Origin: Thalassospira xiamenensis M-5 = DSM 17429
GTDB lineage: Bacteria; Pseudomonadota; Alphaproteobacteria; Rhodospirillales; Thalassospiraceae
Length of the DNA stretch: 64,000 nucleotides
NCBI RefSeq assembly: GCF_000300235.2
Contig: NZ_CP004388.1
Location: forward strand, 3,356,001 to 3,420,000
Direction of reading: 5' to 3'
Numbering within the stretch: position 1 is the stretch's first letter; every line of letters starts with the position of its first letter. A program made the translations under genes and the position numbers. Below are positions 15,817 through 25,083 of this stretch, in pieces. The notes under the pieces were generated by a model. That model saw only the letters and a program-made list of their open reading frames with translations. It searched no databases and was not told where the DNA came from.

Positions 15817-17717
15817 CCCCCTGTCTTGATGCGTGCTGCAAACAATGCAACATTTTCCACCATTGCTGTGCTGATGTTTGCCGCTCCGATATCCGATTGC
15901 CAACACCCCTCCCGCAGTCTCCAGACCAGCATCGCCCAAAGGCTTAACGCCATATCCGGTGCCCTAGCTTGTGTTGCCCTATGCCAGTAATGCCGCCGTT
16001 GGCGGTTTGTCACCGGCAGATCGCCAAACAAGACATCAATGATCCGCCCGTCATTTCCCCAAAGCAATGCGCCAAGCTTAACCAACCATTCAGCGATCGG
16101 CGGGTTGAAGCCGATTTTGCCTGCACACAGATAACCATCAGGCATCATCGGCGCGATGACCGCCCGCAACAGGACCTTCCCCCCGCCGCGCAGATGCGCC
16201 CCTGCCGGAACATGCCCGGCGATTGCCATCACCTCATGGCCAAGCAACGGCACCCGATATTCAAGCCCATACGCCATGCCGCACCGATCCGACATGGCAA
16301 GCTGATTGCCCGGCAAGGTGATTTTCCGGTCAAACGCCATCAGCCGGTCGCTCAATTCGCCATTTGGCAAATCCGCGGCCAATGACAATTGCGATGACAC
16401 TTGCGAAATGCCCGCACGATCATTCCAGAAATGAAACGCATCTTGGGCGCTCCCCTGCCCTCCGCGAACAAACCGTTCTGCCTTGCGCGGCAATGTCCTC
16501 GCAAAATTCCCGGCCATCGCGCGCCGAACAACACCGGGTATATGCTGCCAAAAACGGAACATCCGGGCGGCCCGATAGCGCGGATAACCGCCAAACAGCT
16601 CATCCCCGCCATCCCCGGCCAGACAGACCGGCACATGCTTTGACACGCCCGCACTCAATGCCTGCATCAGAACAATCGACGGATTGCCAAACGGGGAACC
16701 AAAAGCCCGTAAACCATCCTTCAGATGCCCAAAAATTTCCTCAGGCTCCTCCGGTGCCGCAATGACATGCAGCTCCATTCCCAGATGCTTCGCCAACTGC
16801 CGGGCCCTTGGCGTTTCGTCCATCGTCGCATCGCGGAACTGCATGACAAAGCCCGGCGGCGGCTTTTGACCGCGTTCACGTGCAACGTCTGATGCCATCG
16901 CGGCAATTGCACCGCTATCCATCCCACCGGACAACAGCAGGCCAACATCCCGATCCGCATCCATCGCATCCGCGACCGATTGTCGAATCGCCCCTCGCAG
17001 ATCGGCCTCTATGTTATCCCCGCGAACTTGATGGCAGGCGGTCGGCTGAATGACCCGACGGTCAAAGGTCCCATCCTGCCAGCAGATCAACTCCCCCGGC
17101 CGTAACTGCCGGATATTGGCAAAGCCGGTCGCCGGTGCCGGGACAAACAGATGTGCAAGATAATTTGGAAGAACATCCCGATCCGGCGCAGACGGAACGA
17201 TGCATCGCAGGGCGGCAATCTCGGACGCGAAAGCCACATTGCCACTGCCGTACCCCGCGAAACAAAGCGGCTTTATCCCGGCGGGATCACGCCCCAGCCA
17301 AAGCTGCCGCAAGGCGCAATCCCAAAGCGCAAAGGCATACTGCCCGGAAAGATCGCCAAGCGCTTTGGCAGGATCACCACCATCACGCAGGGCACTACCA
17401 AGAACCGTCAGAAACAGTGCCGCATCACTGTCGCTTTCAACAGTGAAACCATCTTGGCGCAAGGACGCAATACGCCGCCGATGCCCGGCAATATAACCGT
17501 TAAACGCCAGAACAAACCGGCCATCGGGTGAAATCAGGGGCTGATTTGCCGCAGCCCCCGGATCGGTCGTGATCAGCCGACGCACGCCAAGCGTTACCGC
17601 ACCCGCGGGATCAGACCAGCACCCTTCACCATCCGGTCCCCGATGGACAAGTGCATTCAGTGCTGCGTGAACACGTGGTTGCTCCCCGCTGGCTGTCGCC
17701 CCTGCCAGTCCACACAT
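15777..17717 (-). CDS. asnB: Glutamine-hydrolysing asparagine synthetase
   Basis: The 646-residue enzyme has an N-terminal class II glutaminase domain with nucleophile Cys2 (MCGLAGA) and the RGPDGEG motif near residue 31. The C-terminal synthetase domain carries the ATP pyrophosphatase motif LLLSGGMDSGAI near residue 262. It converts aspartate, glutamine and ATP to asparagine. It abuts the RHH gene upstream with no gap. The last 40 nt overlap the opposite-strand PAS-REC-HPt gene, so no terminator separates the two. A role in modifying a cell-envelope product rather than free asparagine cannot be excluded. Confidence 0.93.
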   Translation of the reverse strand: MCGLAGATASGEQPRVHAALNALVHRGPDGEGCWSDPAGAVTLGVRRLITTDPGAAANQPLISPDGRFVLAFNGYIAGHRRRIASLRQDGFTVESDSDAALFLTVLGSALRDGGDPAKALGDLSGQYAFALWDCALRQLWLGRDPAGIKPLCFAGYGSGNVAFASEIAALRCIVPSAPDRDVLPNYLAHLFVPAPATGFANIRQLRPGELICWQDGTFDRRVIQPTACHQVRGDNIEADLRGAIRQSVADAMDADRDVGLLLSGGMDSGAIAAMASDVARERGQKPPPGFVMQFRDATMDETPRARQLAKHLGMELHVIAAPEEPEEIFGHLKDGLRAFGSPFGNPSIVLMQALSAGVSKHVPVCLAGDGGDELFGGYPRYRAARMFRFWQHIPGVVRRAMAGNFARTLPRKAERFVRGGQGSAQDAFHFWNDRAGISQVSSQLSLAADLPNGELSDRLMAFDRKITLPGNQLAMSDRCGMAYGLEYRVPLLGHEVMAIAGHVPAGAHLRGGGKVLLRAVIAPMMPDGYLCAGKIGFNPPIAEWLVKLGALLWGNDGRIIDVLFGDLPVTNRQRRHYWHRATQARAPDMALSLWAMLVWRLREGCWQSDIGAANISTAMVENVALFAARIKTGGYMPERPQPRERR

Positions 17718-17990
17718 TTATTGATCTTCCGGTGCTTCTTCGTGACCCGATGGCATATCAGGGTCACGATCCCGCCCCAACCGCCCCTGCAAATCCGCCA
17801 GCACATATAACCGCAAGGCGCTTGAAAGGTTGCCGTCGCGGCCTTCATCAACCTCGGCCACCAGTTCGGCAATTGCCATGTCGCGCCGTGTTGCGATGCC
17901 CTGAAGTTCGGACCAGAATGCATCTTCAAGCGAGAAACTCGTCCGGTGTCCGGCAATTGTCACAGATCTTTTGCGAACGTCGCTGCTCAT
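17718..17990 (-). CDS. Ribbon-helix-helix domain protein
   Basis: A 90-residue protein starting MSSDVRKRSVTIAGHRTSFSLE matches the small RHH family common in alphaproteobacteria. The beta strand KRSVTIAGHRTSFSL would contact DNA, followed by two helices (DAFWSELQGIATRRD, IAELVAEVDEGR). An in-frame ATG at 18032 would add 14 residues, but the shorter form fits the family. The stop codon directly touches the asnB start codon, so the two are cotranscribed. It could regulate asnB or itself; no target is known. Confidence 0.8.
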   Translation of the reverse strand: MSSDVRKRSVTIAGHRTSFSLEDAFWSELQGIATRRDMAIAELVAEVDEGRDGNLSSALRLYVLADLQGRLGRDRDPDMPSGHEEAPEDQ

Positions 17991-18068
17991 CGGCCTGTAT
18001 ATCTTCCCAATCCTCGGCAACTCGATCATCATGCCGGTGGCGTCACCCGATCATGATAAGGCATCCCT

Positions 18069-18845
18069 ATGAAATTCATACATCTTTCCGACACGCATCT
18101 GCTGGCCCGTGATGATCTTTCGCGCCCACCACATGCGGGTGATACGCTGCGTGCCGTCATTGCCGAAATCAATGAATATCATGCCGATGCAACGATCTGC
18201 GTGATTACCGGCGACATCACCCATCATGGCCGCCCCGAACAATATGACCACGCGGTCGAACTGTTCGCGACCCTTGCCATGCCGTTTATCATGATCCCGG
18301 GCAATCACGATATCCGCGAACCGATGCTCGCCGCCTTCCCCGATACGCCGCGCGATGAAAACGGCTTTATCAATCATGGACAGACAATCGGCGGCATCCG
18401 CTTTGTGATGCTTGATACCATCGTGCCTGATGCCCATCACGGCACATTGTGCGACGCCCGGCTTGACTGGCTGAAACACGAACTGGCAGAGCACCAAAAC
18501 CTGCCGACCTTCCTGTTCATGCATCACCCGCCGCTTGATATGGGCCTGCCGTTCCTTGACTCGATCCGGATGGATGCAGACGTCGAACTGGCCGTCATCG
18601 TCAAAGACCATCCGCAGATCAGGCATATCTTCCTTGGCCACCTGCACCGTCCCTGCAACGGCATCTGGCAGGGTATTCCGTTCAATGTCGGTGGCAGCAG
18701 CCAGAAGGGCGAGCCTCTCGACATGCGCCATGAAAAGGAAGAAGAACTGGTTGAACGCGCCCCGTTAAAGCCGATGTTCGGCATCGTACTGACCGATCCG
18801 TCGGGCAATGTGCGCTATCATTATGAAACAGTGCCGTTCGACTAG
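18069..18845 (+). CDS. Calcineurin-like metallophosphodiesterase (CpdA/GpdQ type)
   Basis: The 258-residue cytoplasmic enzyme shows all metal-binding motifs of class III cyclic nucleotide/glycerophosphodiesterases: LSDTHL at residue 6, GDITHHG near 47, PGNHD near 78, MHHPP near 156 and GHLHRP near 195. These bind a dinuclear metal centre that hydrolyses phosphodiesters such as 3',5'-cAMP or glycerophosphodiesters. AAGG lies 8 nt upstream of the ATG. It is divergent from the RHH/asnB pair and convergent with queG, only 2 nt apart. The exact substrate cannot be told by eye. Confidence 0.9.
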   Translation: MKFIHLSDTHLLARDDLSRPPHAGDTLRAVIAEINEYHADATICVITGDITHHGRPEQYDHAVELFATLAMPFIMIPGNHDIREPMLAAFPDTPRDENGFINHGQTIGGIRFVMLDTIVPDAHHGTLCDARLDWLKHELAEHQNLPTFLFMHHPPLDMGLPFLDSIRMDADVELAVIVKDHPQIRHIFLGHLHRPCNGIWQGIPFNVGGSSQKGEPLDMRHEKEEELVERAPLKPMFGIVLTDPSGNVRYHYETVPFD

Positions 18846-18847
18846 GA

Positions 18848-20002
18848 TCACGGCGCGGGGCGCGCCCATTCCGCCAGCACCACCGGATCACTTTCCATGC
18901 GTTCATGACGGGATCGCAGGGCGTCAAACGCCTTGCCATCCATCAATTGCGACAGCGCCCAGACCGCCGATCCGCGCACAAGCGGGCTTTCGTCGGTCAA
19001 AAGGCTTTCGACACGCGGCACAAGATTGACCGCCCCGCTATTGCCCACCGCCGTCAGGACATTGCGCAAAAACTTCGCCCGCCCGATCCGCTTGATCGGC
19101 GATCCGGTAAAGAAACTGCGAAATGTCTCGTCATCCAGATCAAGGAAATCGGCAAGCCTTGGCGCGGTCAGTTCGGCGCGCGGGATAAAGGCCATTTCCT
19201 GTGTCCGGCTGGCAAACTTGTTCCACGGGCATACCGCCAGACAATCGTCACAGCCATAAATCCGGTTACCCATGGCGCGTCGAAACTGGGGCGGGATCAA
19301 GCCATCATGCTCGATCGTCAGATACGAAATGCATTTGCGCGCATCAAGTTTATAGGGCCCCGGAAACGCATCGGTCGGACAGGCCGAAAGGCATTTGGCG
19401 CACGACCCGCAATGATCGATTTCCGGCGCCGCCAGATCAAATTCAAGCGTCGTGAAAACCTCGCCCAGAAACAGCCAGCTGCCATAGTCGCGGGACACAA
19501 GATTGGTATGCTTCCCCTGCCAACCAATCCCGGCGGCCTGCCCCAACGGCTTTTCCAGCACCGGGGCGGTATCGACAAATACCTTGACCTGTTCGCCGCC
19601 TACCCCCGATTTTTGCGCCTGTTCCATCATCCAGCGCGCAAGCTGTTTGAGGCGTTTCTTGATCAGGTCATGGTAATCGCGGTTTCTGGCATAGACCGAA
19701 ATCATCGCCCGGTCGGGATGGTCCAGAAGGGTTAGCGGATTTTCCGCAGGGCCATAGTTGGAACCCAGAACAATGACGGATTTGACTTCCGGCCACAGCA
19801 TTTTCGGATCGCGACGGCGCGGCAGCCGTTCCGGGTCATTCATCCAGTCCATGGTGCCATATTCGGCAGCGGCGACAAATTCATCGAGCCGCGCCTGATT
19901 GCGTTCGTCAATCTGCGGGCGCGCCACGCCACAGACATCAAAGCCGATTTCACGGGCTTTGGCCTGAAGGCTTTCAAGGGTTATCGCAGCACCAACCGTC
20001 AT
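18848..20002 (-). CDS. queG: Epoxyqueuosine reductase QueG
   Basis: Started at 20002 (MTVGAAITLESLQAK), the enzyme has 384 residues. It carries two [4Fe-4S] ferredoxin-like clusters, HCGSCAKCLSACPTDAF and GCDDCLAVCPW, plus the LGQAAGIGWQGKHTN segment, and a C-terminal HEAT-like stretch with VRGSAVWALSQL. QueG uses cobalamin and iron-sulfur clusters to reduce epoxyqueuosine to queuosine in tRNA, the last step of the pathway. The other queuosine genes lie 4.6 kb upstream on the same strand, beyond an iron-uptake cassette. Confidence 0.95.
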   Translation of the reverse strand: MTVGAAITLESLQAKAREIGFDVCGVARPQIDERNQARLDEFVAAAEYGTMDWMNDPERLPRRRDPKMLWPEVKSVIVLGSNYGPAENPLTLLDHPDRAMISVYARNRDYHDLIKKRLKQLARWMMEQAQKSGVGGEQVKVFVDTAPVLEKPLGQAAGIGWQGKHTNLVSRDYGSWLFLGEVFTTLEFDLAAPEIDHCGSCAKCLSACPTDAFPGPYKLDARKCISYLTIEHDGLIPPQFRRAMGNRIYGCDDCLAVCPWNKFASRTQEMAFIPRAELTAPRLADFLDLDDETFRSFFTGSPIKRIGRAKFLRNVLTAVGNSGAVNLVPRVESLLTDESPLVRGSAVWALSQLMDGKAFDALRSRHERMESDPVVLAEWARPAP

Positions 20003-20063
20003 GGCAAAACATCTGGGTCGTTTTCTCTCTCTGTGCTGCCTTATATAGGTTTGTCGCCGAAAC

Positions 20064-20093
20064 GCAAAAGGCCGCAGCACATGGCTGCGGCCT
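20064..20093 (-). terminator. Terminator of the TonB receptor gene
   Basis: A 9-bp GGCCGCAGC/GCTGCGGCC stem with a 5-nt loop is followed on the minus strand by TTTTG, about 20 nt after the receptor stop codon and ahead of queG. Confidence 0.88.
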
Positions 20094-20114
20094 ATGGTCT
20101 CGAAAATGCGTAAT

Positions 20115-22559
20115 TTACCAGTTATATGTCAGGTTCGCGATAACACGGCGTCCTTCGCCTGCATAGCAACGATATTGCGTACAATTGGTCAGATAGTTCT
20201 CGTCGAGCAGGTTGGTGGCATTCACCCCCAACAACCAGTTGTCGTTCAGGCGATAATTGACTACCGCATCAATCAATGTCCTCGGACGGGTCTGATAGTC
20301 GTTTGCCGTGTCACCATAATAAGTACCGGTGAAACGGACGCCGGAACCAACTGCCAATCCGTCAAACACACCATGATTGAACGTATACTTGGCCCAGGCC
20401 GAAGCAATATGCGTCGGTGCGAAAGGCACATCATTGCCCCGATCACCCGTTTCACTTTTGGTGATTTCGGTATCGGTATAGGCATAGGAGGCCGTCACAT
20501 CAATCGCCTCGGTAAGGGATGCCTTTGCCTCAAGCTCGATACCGCGCGACCGGACTTCTTCCGACTGCCTGTATGCAATCGCACCATAGTCATAGGTAAC
20601 CGCGTTTGATTTATCCAACTGGAAGACCGCAGCACTGAACAGGGCATCAAAGCCAACCGGCTTGTATTTTACGCCAGCTTCGTACTGGTCGGACTCTTCG
20701 GGGTCAAACGTCCGGCCATTGGCATCAACATTGTTGTTCATGTTAAAGCCCTGCGCGTAACTGACATAGGGAACAATCCCGTTATCGAACTCGTAACTCA
20801 GCGCAAGATGCGTGGTAAATGCATCTTCGGTGTTCTCGGTCGTTTCACCGGTCTGGTTATATTCCATCTCGCGCGTGAAGTTGGAGTATCGTCCGCCAAG
20901 GGTAAACAGCCAATTGTCGGCAATCCGCATCTGGTCCTGAGCATAAAGACCGATCTCGGTATTGGTCTGGTCAAAATCATACTGGCTTTGATAAGTGCCG
21001 GTGAAACCCGTCGTACCAGCATAAACCGGGTTTGTGATATTCAGGCTGGAAACAGTGTAATCTTCGCCGCCATAGCGGAAATTATTCTGCTCATATTCGC
21101 CGTCGATCCCCATCAGGACGGTATGATCAATATTATCGGTCCCGAAGTCAGCCTGAAGCTGGTTATCAAGAACGACCCCGCGCACTTCGTTGTCGGTATA
21201 GTTCACATAACGATCAATATTGTTGCCTGAACGCTGCCAGCCAAAGACACTTCCCGCTTCGACATCCAGACTGCTATAGCGCGTCTTTTGACGGAACTGC
21301 CAGACATCATTGATCCGGTGATCAAGTTCAACCGCCGCCGTGAATTGTTCGTTATCATAGAATTCATATCCCGGTTCGCCCGGCATAAAGCCAACATTGT
21401 TGCCTTTGGCATCAACAAACGCATAGTTCCCGCCACGATTATCAAGCGTATAATCCGTCAGGATCGTCACTTTGGTATCGCCATTCGGGGCATATGTGAA
21501 TGACGGCGCGATATAGATGCGGTCCTTGTCGACCTCATCCCCGTTGGCAAGGTCGTACTCATAATTGCCCTGGCTTGCCAAACCGACAAGACGGAACAGA
21601 ACCGTTTCGTCCTCAACAACAGCTCCACCAATATCAAACGCACCCGATACATGGTTCCAGTCACCATATTGAAGGCGCACTTCCTGCTTCTGATCGGCAT
21701 TCGGGCGTTTGGTCACACTATCGACAATACCGCCAATATTGGCTTGCCCATAAAGTGTATTGCTTGAACCTTTAAGGACGTTCACCCGTTCAAGGCCGTA
21801 TTCTTCGGCAACATAAAGCGCCTGATTTCCGCCGGTTACCCGTAAACCATCACGAAACTCGCCGTTTTCATAATTCTCAAATCCGCGCATGAAAAAACTG
21901 TCGTAACCGCGCGGGTCCTTGCCGTAGGCCTCGCCGAAAACACCAACCGAATAACGTGCGGCTTCAAACAGTGTTGCAGCACCGCGATCTTCCATTTCTT
22001 CGCGCGATACAACTGACACCATTTGAGGAACTTCAACGATTGGCGTGTCAGTTTTGGTTGCTGTCATTGACCGGGTCGCCACATAGCCGTCCACCGGGCC
22101 ATCTGCGGTTTCGGTAACCGCATTGGCTTCGACCCGCACCGGATCAAGCACCGTTTCACCACTGGCGGCAATCTGTTCAATCGTGACCGTGTTATCCTCG
22201 GTAAAGCGCCAGGTGTAGCCCGTCCCGTTCAGAAGCTGGCCCAGCGCCTGATCAACCGTCATTTCCCCCTGAATGGCGGATGCCTGAACACCGGAAATTC
22301 CGCCGGACGGAAAGAACAGACGCACACCGGCCTGATCGGCAAGGCTGGTCAGCGCCCGGTCAAGGTCCTGTGCCGGGATGTTGAAATCAATCACGCTCGC
22401 CTGTGCGATTTCGGCATTGTCGCGCGACGCGGCAATATCGGCCGCCGTCGCACAAAACGGTGCGATGGCAACAACGCCGGAAATCACCGTGGTTACCGCA
22501 AGACGGCGTTTCCAGCCCATCAGCATCATCCGCCGGGCCACACAAACGTTTGTATTCAT
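20115..22559 (-). CDS. TonB-dependent siderophore receptor with STN signalling domain
   Basis: The start at 22559 gives 814 residues. A long signal region ends near residue 40. Next comes an STN (secretin/TonB N-terminal) domain at about 55-110 (FNIPAQDLDRALTSLADQAGV), then the plug (VEVPQMVSVVSREEMEDRG, FFMRGFE, GSSNTLYGQANIGGIVDSVTKRP) and a 22-strand barrel ending in NLTYNW. The STN domain marks it as a FecA/FpvA-type transducer that signals through the FecR-like protein to the sigma factor, both encoded just upstream. The ligand is a ferric siderophore or citrate by family, not identified. Confidence 0.95.
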   Translation of the reverse strand: MNTNVCVARRMMLMGWKRRLAVTTVISGVVAIAPFCATAADIAASRDNAEIAQASVIDFNIPAQDLDRALTSLADQAGVRLFFPSGGISGVQASAIQGEMTVDQALGQLLNGTGYTWRFTEDNTVTIEQIAASGETVLDPVRVEANAVTETADGPVDGYVATRSMTATKTDTPIVEVPQMVSVVSREEMEDRGAATLFEAARYSVGVFGEAYGKDPRGYDSFFMRGFENYENGEFRDGLRVTGGNQALYVAEEYGLERVNVLKGSSNTLYGQANIGGIVDSVTKRPNADQKQEVRLQYGDWNHVSGAFDIGGAVVEDETVLFRLVGLASQGNYEYDLANGDEVDKDRIYIAPSFTYAPNGDTKVTILTDYTLDNRGGNYAFVDAKGNNVGFMPGEPGYEFYDNEQFTAAVELDHRINDVWQFRQKTRYSSLDVEAGSVFGWQRSGNNIDRYVNYTDNEVRGVVLDNQLQADFGTDNIDHTVLMGIDGEYEQNNFRYGGEDYTVSSLNITNPVYAGTTGFTGTYQSQYDFDQTNTEIGLYAQDQMRIADNWLFTLGGRYSNFTREMEYNQTGETTENTEDAFTTHLALSYEFDNGIVPYVSYAQGFNMNNNVDANGRTFDPEESDQYEAGVKYKPVGFDALFSAAVFQLDKSNAVTYDYGAIAYRQSEEVRSRGIELEAKASLTEAIDVTASYAYTDTEITKSETGDRGNDVPFAPTHIASAWAKYTFNHGVFDGLAVGSGVRFTGTYYGDTANDYQTRPRTLIDAVVNYRLNDNWLLGVNATNLLDENYLTNCTQYRCYAGEGRRVIANLTYNW

Positions 22560-22589
22560 TCCATAAGCCTTTTCGTCAGAAATCCCGAT

Positions 22590-22620
22590 GCGAATGAAAT
22601 TAAGAACCGAAATCATTCGC
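22590..22620. promoter_or_regulatory. Inverted repeat upstream of the receptor start
   Basis: GCGAATGA and TCATTCGC, perfect 8-bp arms with a 15-nt spacer, lie 31-61 nt before the receptor start codon. The position suits an operator or the promoter used by the cognate ECF sigma factor. Confidence 0.35.
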
Positions 22621-22723
22621 TGTTATTTCTGAGACGAAACCGGCTAACGTGATTTGCAGTAAAAAATTCAAAAAATTTTCAGATCGGGAAAAAGCCCGGA
22701 ACCCGTGGCCTTCGCCAGAAGGA

Positions 22724-23788
22724 TCAATAGATGATCGTGAGCAACGGCAACCGGGTAACGCGTGCGGATGTCGTTTGCGCGATAGAGGCAAAAACCGCAT
22801 CAAGGTCAGTCGTTTCGAACACACCCGTAACCTTAAGGTCGCGCAACGTATCGCGCGCCACAACGATCCTGCCCGGCTGGTAGCGTTGCAGTTCCGCCAT
22901 CACATCCGAAAGCGTCCGCTGATTGAAAATCAGCTTACCGCGCTGCCAACTGCCATAGGCCGCAAGATCGGCATCCGTAATCTTTCTCAATCCACCATCG
23001 GTGTCATAATGCGCCTGCTGCCCGACGGTGATCCGCACCGGCTCACTGTCGCCACGGGTCACTTCCACAATGCCTTCGCGCACGGTGACATTCGCCCCAC
23101 CGTCCTCAAGCCGCACCCCGTAAACCGTGCCAACCGCGCGCGCCGCCCCGCCATTGGCGGAAACAATAAACGGATGATCGGCATCCTTCGCCACGTCAAA
23201 AATCACTTCGCCCGCTTCAAGGCGGATTTCGCGACGTGGGCCGGAAAAATCAACGGAAAAGGCCGATGCGGTATTCATATGCGCGACCGACCCATCGGCA
23301 AGCATCACCGCCCGCTGCTGCCCGATGGCCGTGCTGTAATCCGATGTCCAGCGCGCAATCGGCCCGGTTGCTTCCAACCCGCCAAAGATCGCCAGCATCA
23401 AGGCGCAAATCATCGTCCCCGCAATGGCAAGGCGTCCGGGCCGGAGCCAAACTGCCCGGTGTCGTGCCGGTTGCAGCCTAGGTTGTCTGCGGGGCGCTGC
23501 AGCCCCCGGCGCGGGGGATCGGAAACTGCCGATCTCGTGCCGGATATCGGGATTTTCCTGCCATTGCTGCGCGGCTTCGGTTTGACCGACGGCGGCAAAA
23601 AGGCTTCGGGCCTCGGCGGCGGCACGGGCGTGATCGGGGCTTTGCGCGCACCAGTCGGCAAAGGCCGCATGATCGCGCGCCGTGGCATCGCCTGATTGCA
23701 GCATCACCAGCCATTCAATCGCCTGATCGCCAAGATCGGCGGTCAATGGCCTGCTGGCTGGTTGCTGATCCGATAACCCGGTCTTCAA
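22724..23788 (-). CDS. FecR-family anti-sigma factor / signal transducer
   Basis: The 354-residue protein has a cytoplasmic N-terminal DUF4880-like domain (DQAIEWLVMLQSGDATARDHAAFADWC, residues 21-47). One membrane helix lies near 95-120, followed by the periplasmic FecR domain (LADGSVAHMNTASAFSVDF, GEVIFDVAKDADHPFIV) and an STN-binding tail. It holds the ECF sigma factor until the loaded receptor signals. The only in-frame start that keeps the N-terminal domain is TTG at 23788. It lies between the sigma factor and receptor genes on the same strand. Confidence 0.93.
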   Translation of the reverse strand: MKTGLSDQQPASRPLTADLGDQAIEWLVMLQSGDATARDHAAFADWCAQSPDHARAAAEARSLFAAVGQTEAAQQWQENPDIRHEIGSFRSPAPGAAAPRRQPRLQPARHRAVWLRPGRLAIAGTMICALMLAIFGGLEATGPIARWTSDYSTAIGQQRAVMLADGSVAHMNTASAFSVDFSGPRREIRLEAGEVIFDVAKDADHPFIVSANGGAARAVGTVYGVRLEDGGANVTVREGIVEVTRGDSEPVRITVGQQAHYDTDGGLRKITDADLAAYGSWQRGKLIFNQRTLSDVMAELQRYQPGRIVVARDTLRDLKVTGVFETTDLDAVFASIAQTTSARVTRLPLLTIIY

Positions 23789-23885
23789 AACCCGATACCC
23801 CGAAAATGGTCCCGCACGGCCACCAATGCATGGCCCATATTGTTAAGACGTTTGGGCATGGGCAAATCTACAATGATTTTTGCCA

Positions 23886-24410
23886 TTATTTTTCGCCCTC
23901 GCGCAGAAGCTCGTCACGGCAATGTTGCAGGGCGCGCACAATATATTTCGCGACCATGCTGTTCGATACGCCAAGACGCACGGCAATTTCACTGTGTGAC
24001 AACCCGTCGACCCGAAACATCAGCAACGCCATACGTGGTTTTTCTGGCAGCTTTTCCAATGCTTTATCAAGCAGTAAAATCTGTTCGCGATCCAGCACGA
24101 TGTTTTCCGGGCCGGGTTTGGGATCGTGGATCGCGTTGGTATCCTCGCCCATATCTTGATGGGCGGTAATGCGTTTTTCACGCCTGATCCCGTCAATCGC
24201 AAGGTTCCCGGCCACCCGATAGATATAGGCACGCGGATTGTCGATCACGTCGCCCTGATCGGGGGCATCGGCAAGCCGCACATAGGTATCCTGCACCACA
24301 TCGGCTGCGCGTTCATGGTCCCCGCCCAGCTTTCGGGTCAGAAACCGGAAAAGCTGTTCGTAATTTTCCTGAAAGCTTGCGATCAGAACCGATGCGCTGT
24401 TGCGCGCCAT
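23886..24410 (-). CDS. FecI-type ECF RNA polymerase sigma factor
   Basis: From the ATG at 24410 this 174-residue protein shows sigma region 2 (YEQLFRFLTRKLGGDHERAADVVQDTYVRLA, with NPRAYIYRVAGNLAIDGIRRE) and region 4 (LEKLPEKPRMALLMFRVDGLSHSEIAVRLGVSNSMVAKYIVRAL). A TTG at 24437 would add nine residues. FecI-type factors transcribe the receptor gene when iron-loaded ligand is sensed. The order sigma-FecR-receptor is canonical. A Fur-box-like site lies about 80 nt upstream, so expression should also respond to iron shortage. Confidence 0.94.
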   Translation of the reverse strand: MARNSASVLIASFQENYEQLFRFLTRKLGGDHERAADVVQDTYVRLADAPDQGDVIDNPRAYIYRVAGNLAIDGIRREKRITAHQDMGEDTNAIHDPKPGPENIVLDREQILLLDKALEKLPEKPRMALLMFRVDGLSHSEIAVRLGVSNSMVAKYIVRALQHCRDELLREGEK

Positions 24411-24491
24411 GGCCTTGCCCAAACATATCGTTGCCAAGTGTCGCAGGTCATCCTGCCCGCCCGTCTATTAGCAAGAACCAAACCCTAAAAC

Positions 24492-24510
24492 AATGAGAAT
24501 AATTCGCATT
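24492..24510. promoter_or_regulatory. Fur box upstream of the ECF sigma gene
   Basis: The 19-bp site reads AATGCGAATTATTCTCATT on the minus strand, close to the alphaproteobacterial Fur consensus with its NATTCTCATT half and a matching opposite half. It lies 82 nt before the sigma factor start codon and after the queF terminator, a good place for an iron-controlled promoter. Confidence 0.75.
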
Positions 24511-24544
24511 GTTAACAACTATACTTACCGGTAATGCCCAAAAC

Positions 24545-24580
24545 AAAAAGGCTGCCGCCGGTTTCCCGACAGCAGCCTTT
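24545..24580 (-). terminator. Terminator of the queA-tgt-queF operon
   Basis: AAAGGCTGC and GCAGCCTTT arms (9 bp) with a 16-nt loop are followed on the minus strand by further T residues. It lies about 30 nt after the queF stop codon and isolates the operon from the iron cassette. Confidence 0.88.
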
Positions 24581-24611
24581 GATTTTGCATCAATTCCAGC
24601 AGACCTGGCTA

Positions 24612-25079
24612 CTAGCCACGCCCGCGATAGGGCGCAACACCCTGATCGGGTATCCACACCCCTTCAGGGGCCGGGCCGGTCTGATAAAACACGTCAATCG
24701 GAATGCCGCCGCGCGGATACCAGTAGCCACCAATGCGCAGCCATTTCGGATCAATCATATCGGCAATCCGTTTGCCGACCTTGACCGTGCAATCCTCGTG
24801 GAACGAGCCATGATTGCGAAACGACGTCAAGAATAGCTTCAGCGACTTGCTTTCGACAAGCCAGTCACCCGGCACATAGTCAATCACCAGATGGGCGAAA
24901 TCAGGCTGACCGGTGATCGGGCAAAGCGATGTGAATTCCGGTGCAACAAACCGCACACAGTAATCGGTTCCCGCCTGCGGGTTCTGCACCCGTTCAAGAA
25001 CCGCTTCATCCGGGCTGGCGGGCTGTTCGGTGGCCTCGCCCAGCATGGTCAGGTTGTCGTAAATGGTTTGATCAGCCAT
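24612..25079 (-). CDS. queF: NADPH-dependent 7-cyano-7-deazaguanine reductase QueF
   Basis: Started at 25079 ([14 protein letters not shown]) it is 155 residues, the unimodular QueF length. The catalytic cysteine sits in [14 protein letters not shown] near residue 53, and [21 protein letters not shown] near 80-100 is the family hallmark. QueF reduces preQ0 to preQ1 with NADPH, the step before tRNA insertion by Tgt. The gene starts 4 nt after tgt, so queA, tgt and queF are one operon. Confidence 0.97.
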   Translation of the reverse strand: MADQTIYDNLTMLGEATEQPASPDEAVLERVQNPQAGTDYCVRFVAPEFTSLCPITGQPDFAHLVIDYVPGDWLVESKSLKLFLTSFRNHGSFHEDCTVKVGKRIADMIDPKWLRIGGYWYPRGGIPIDVFYQTGPAPEGVWIPDQGVAPYRGRG

Positions 25080-25083
25080 TTGA

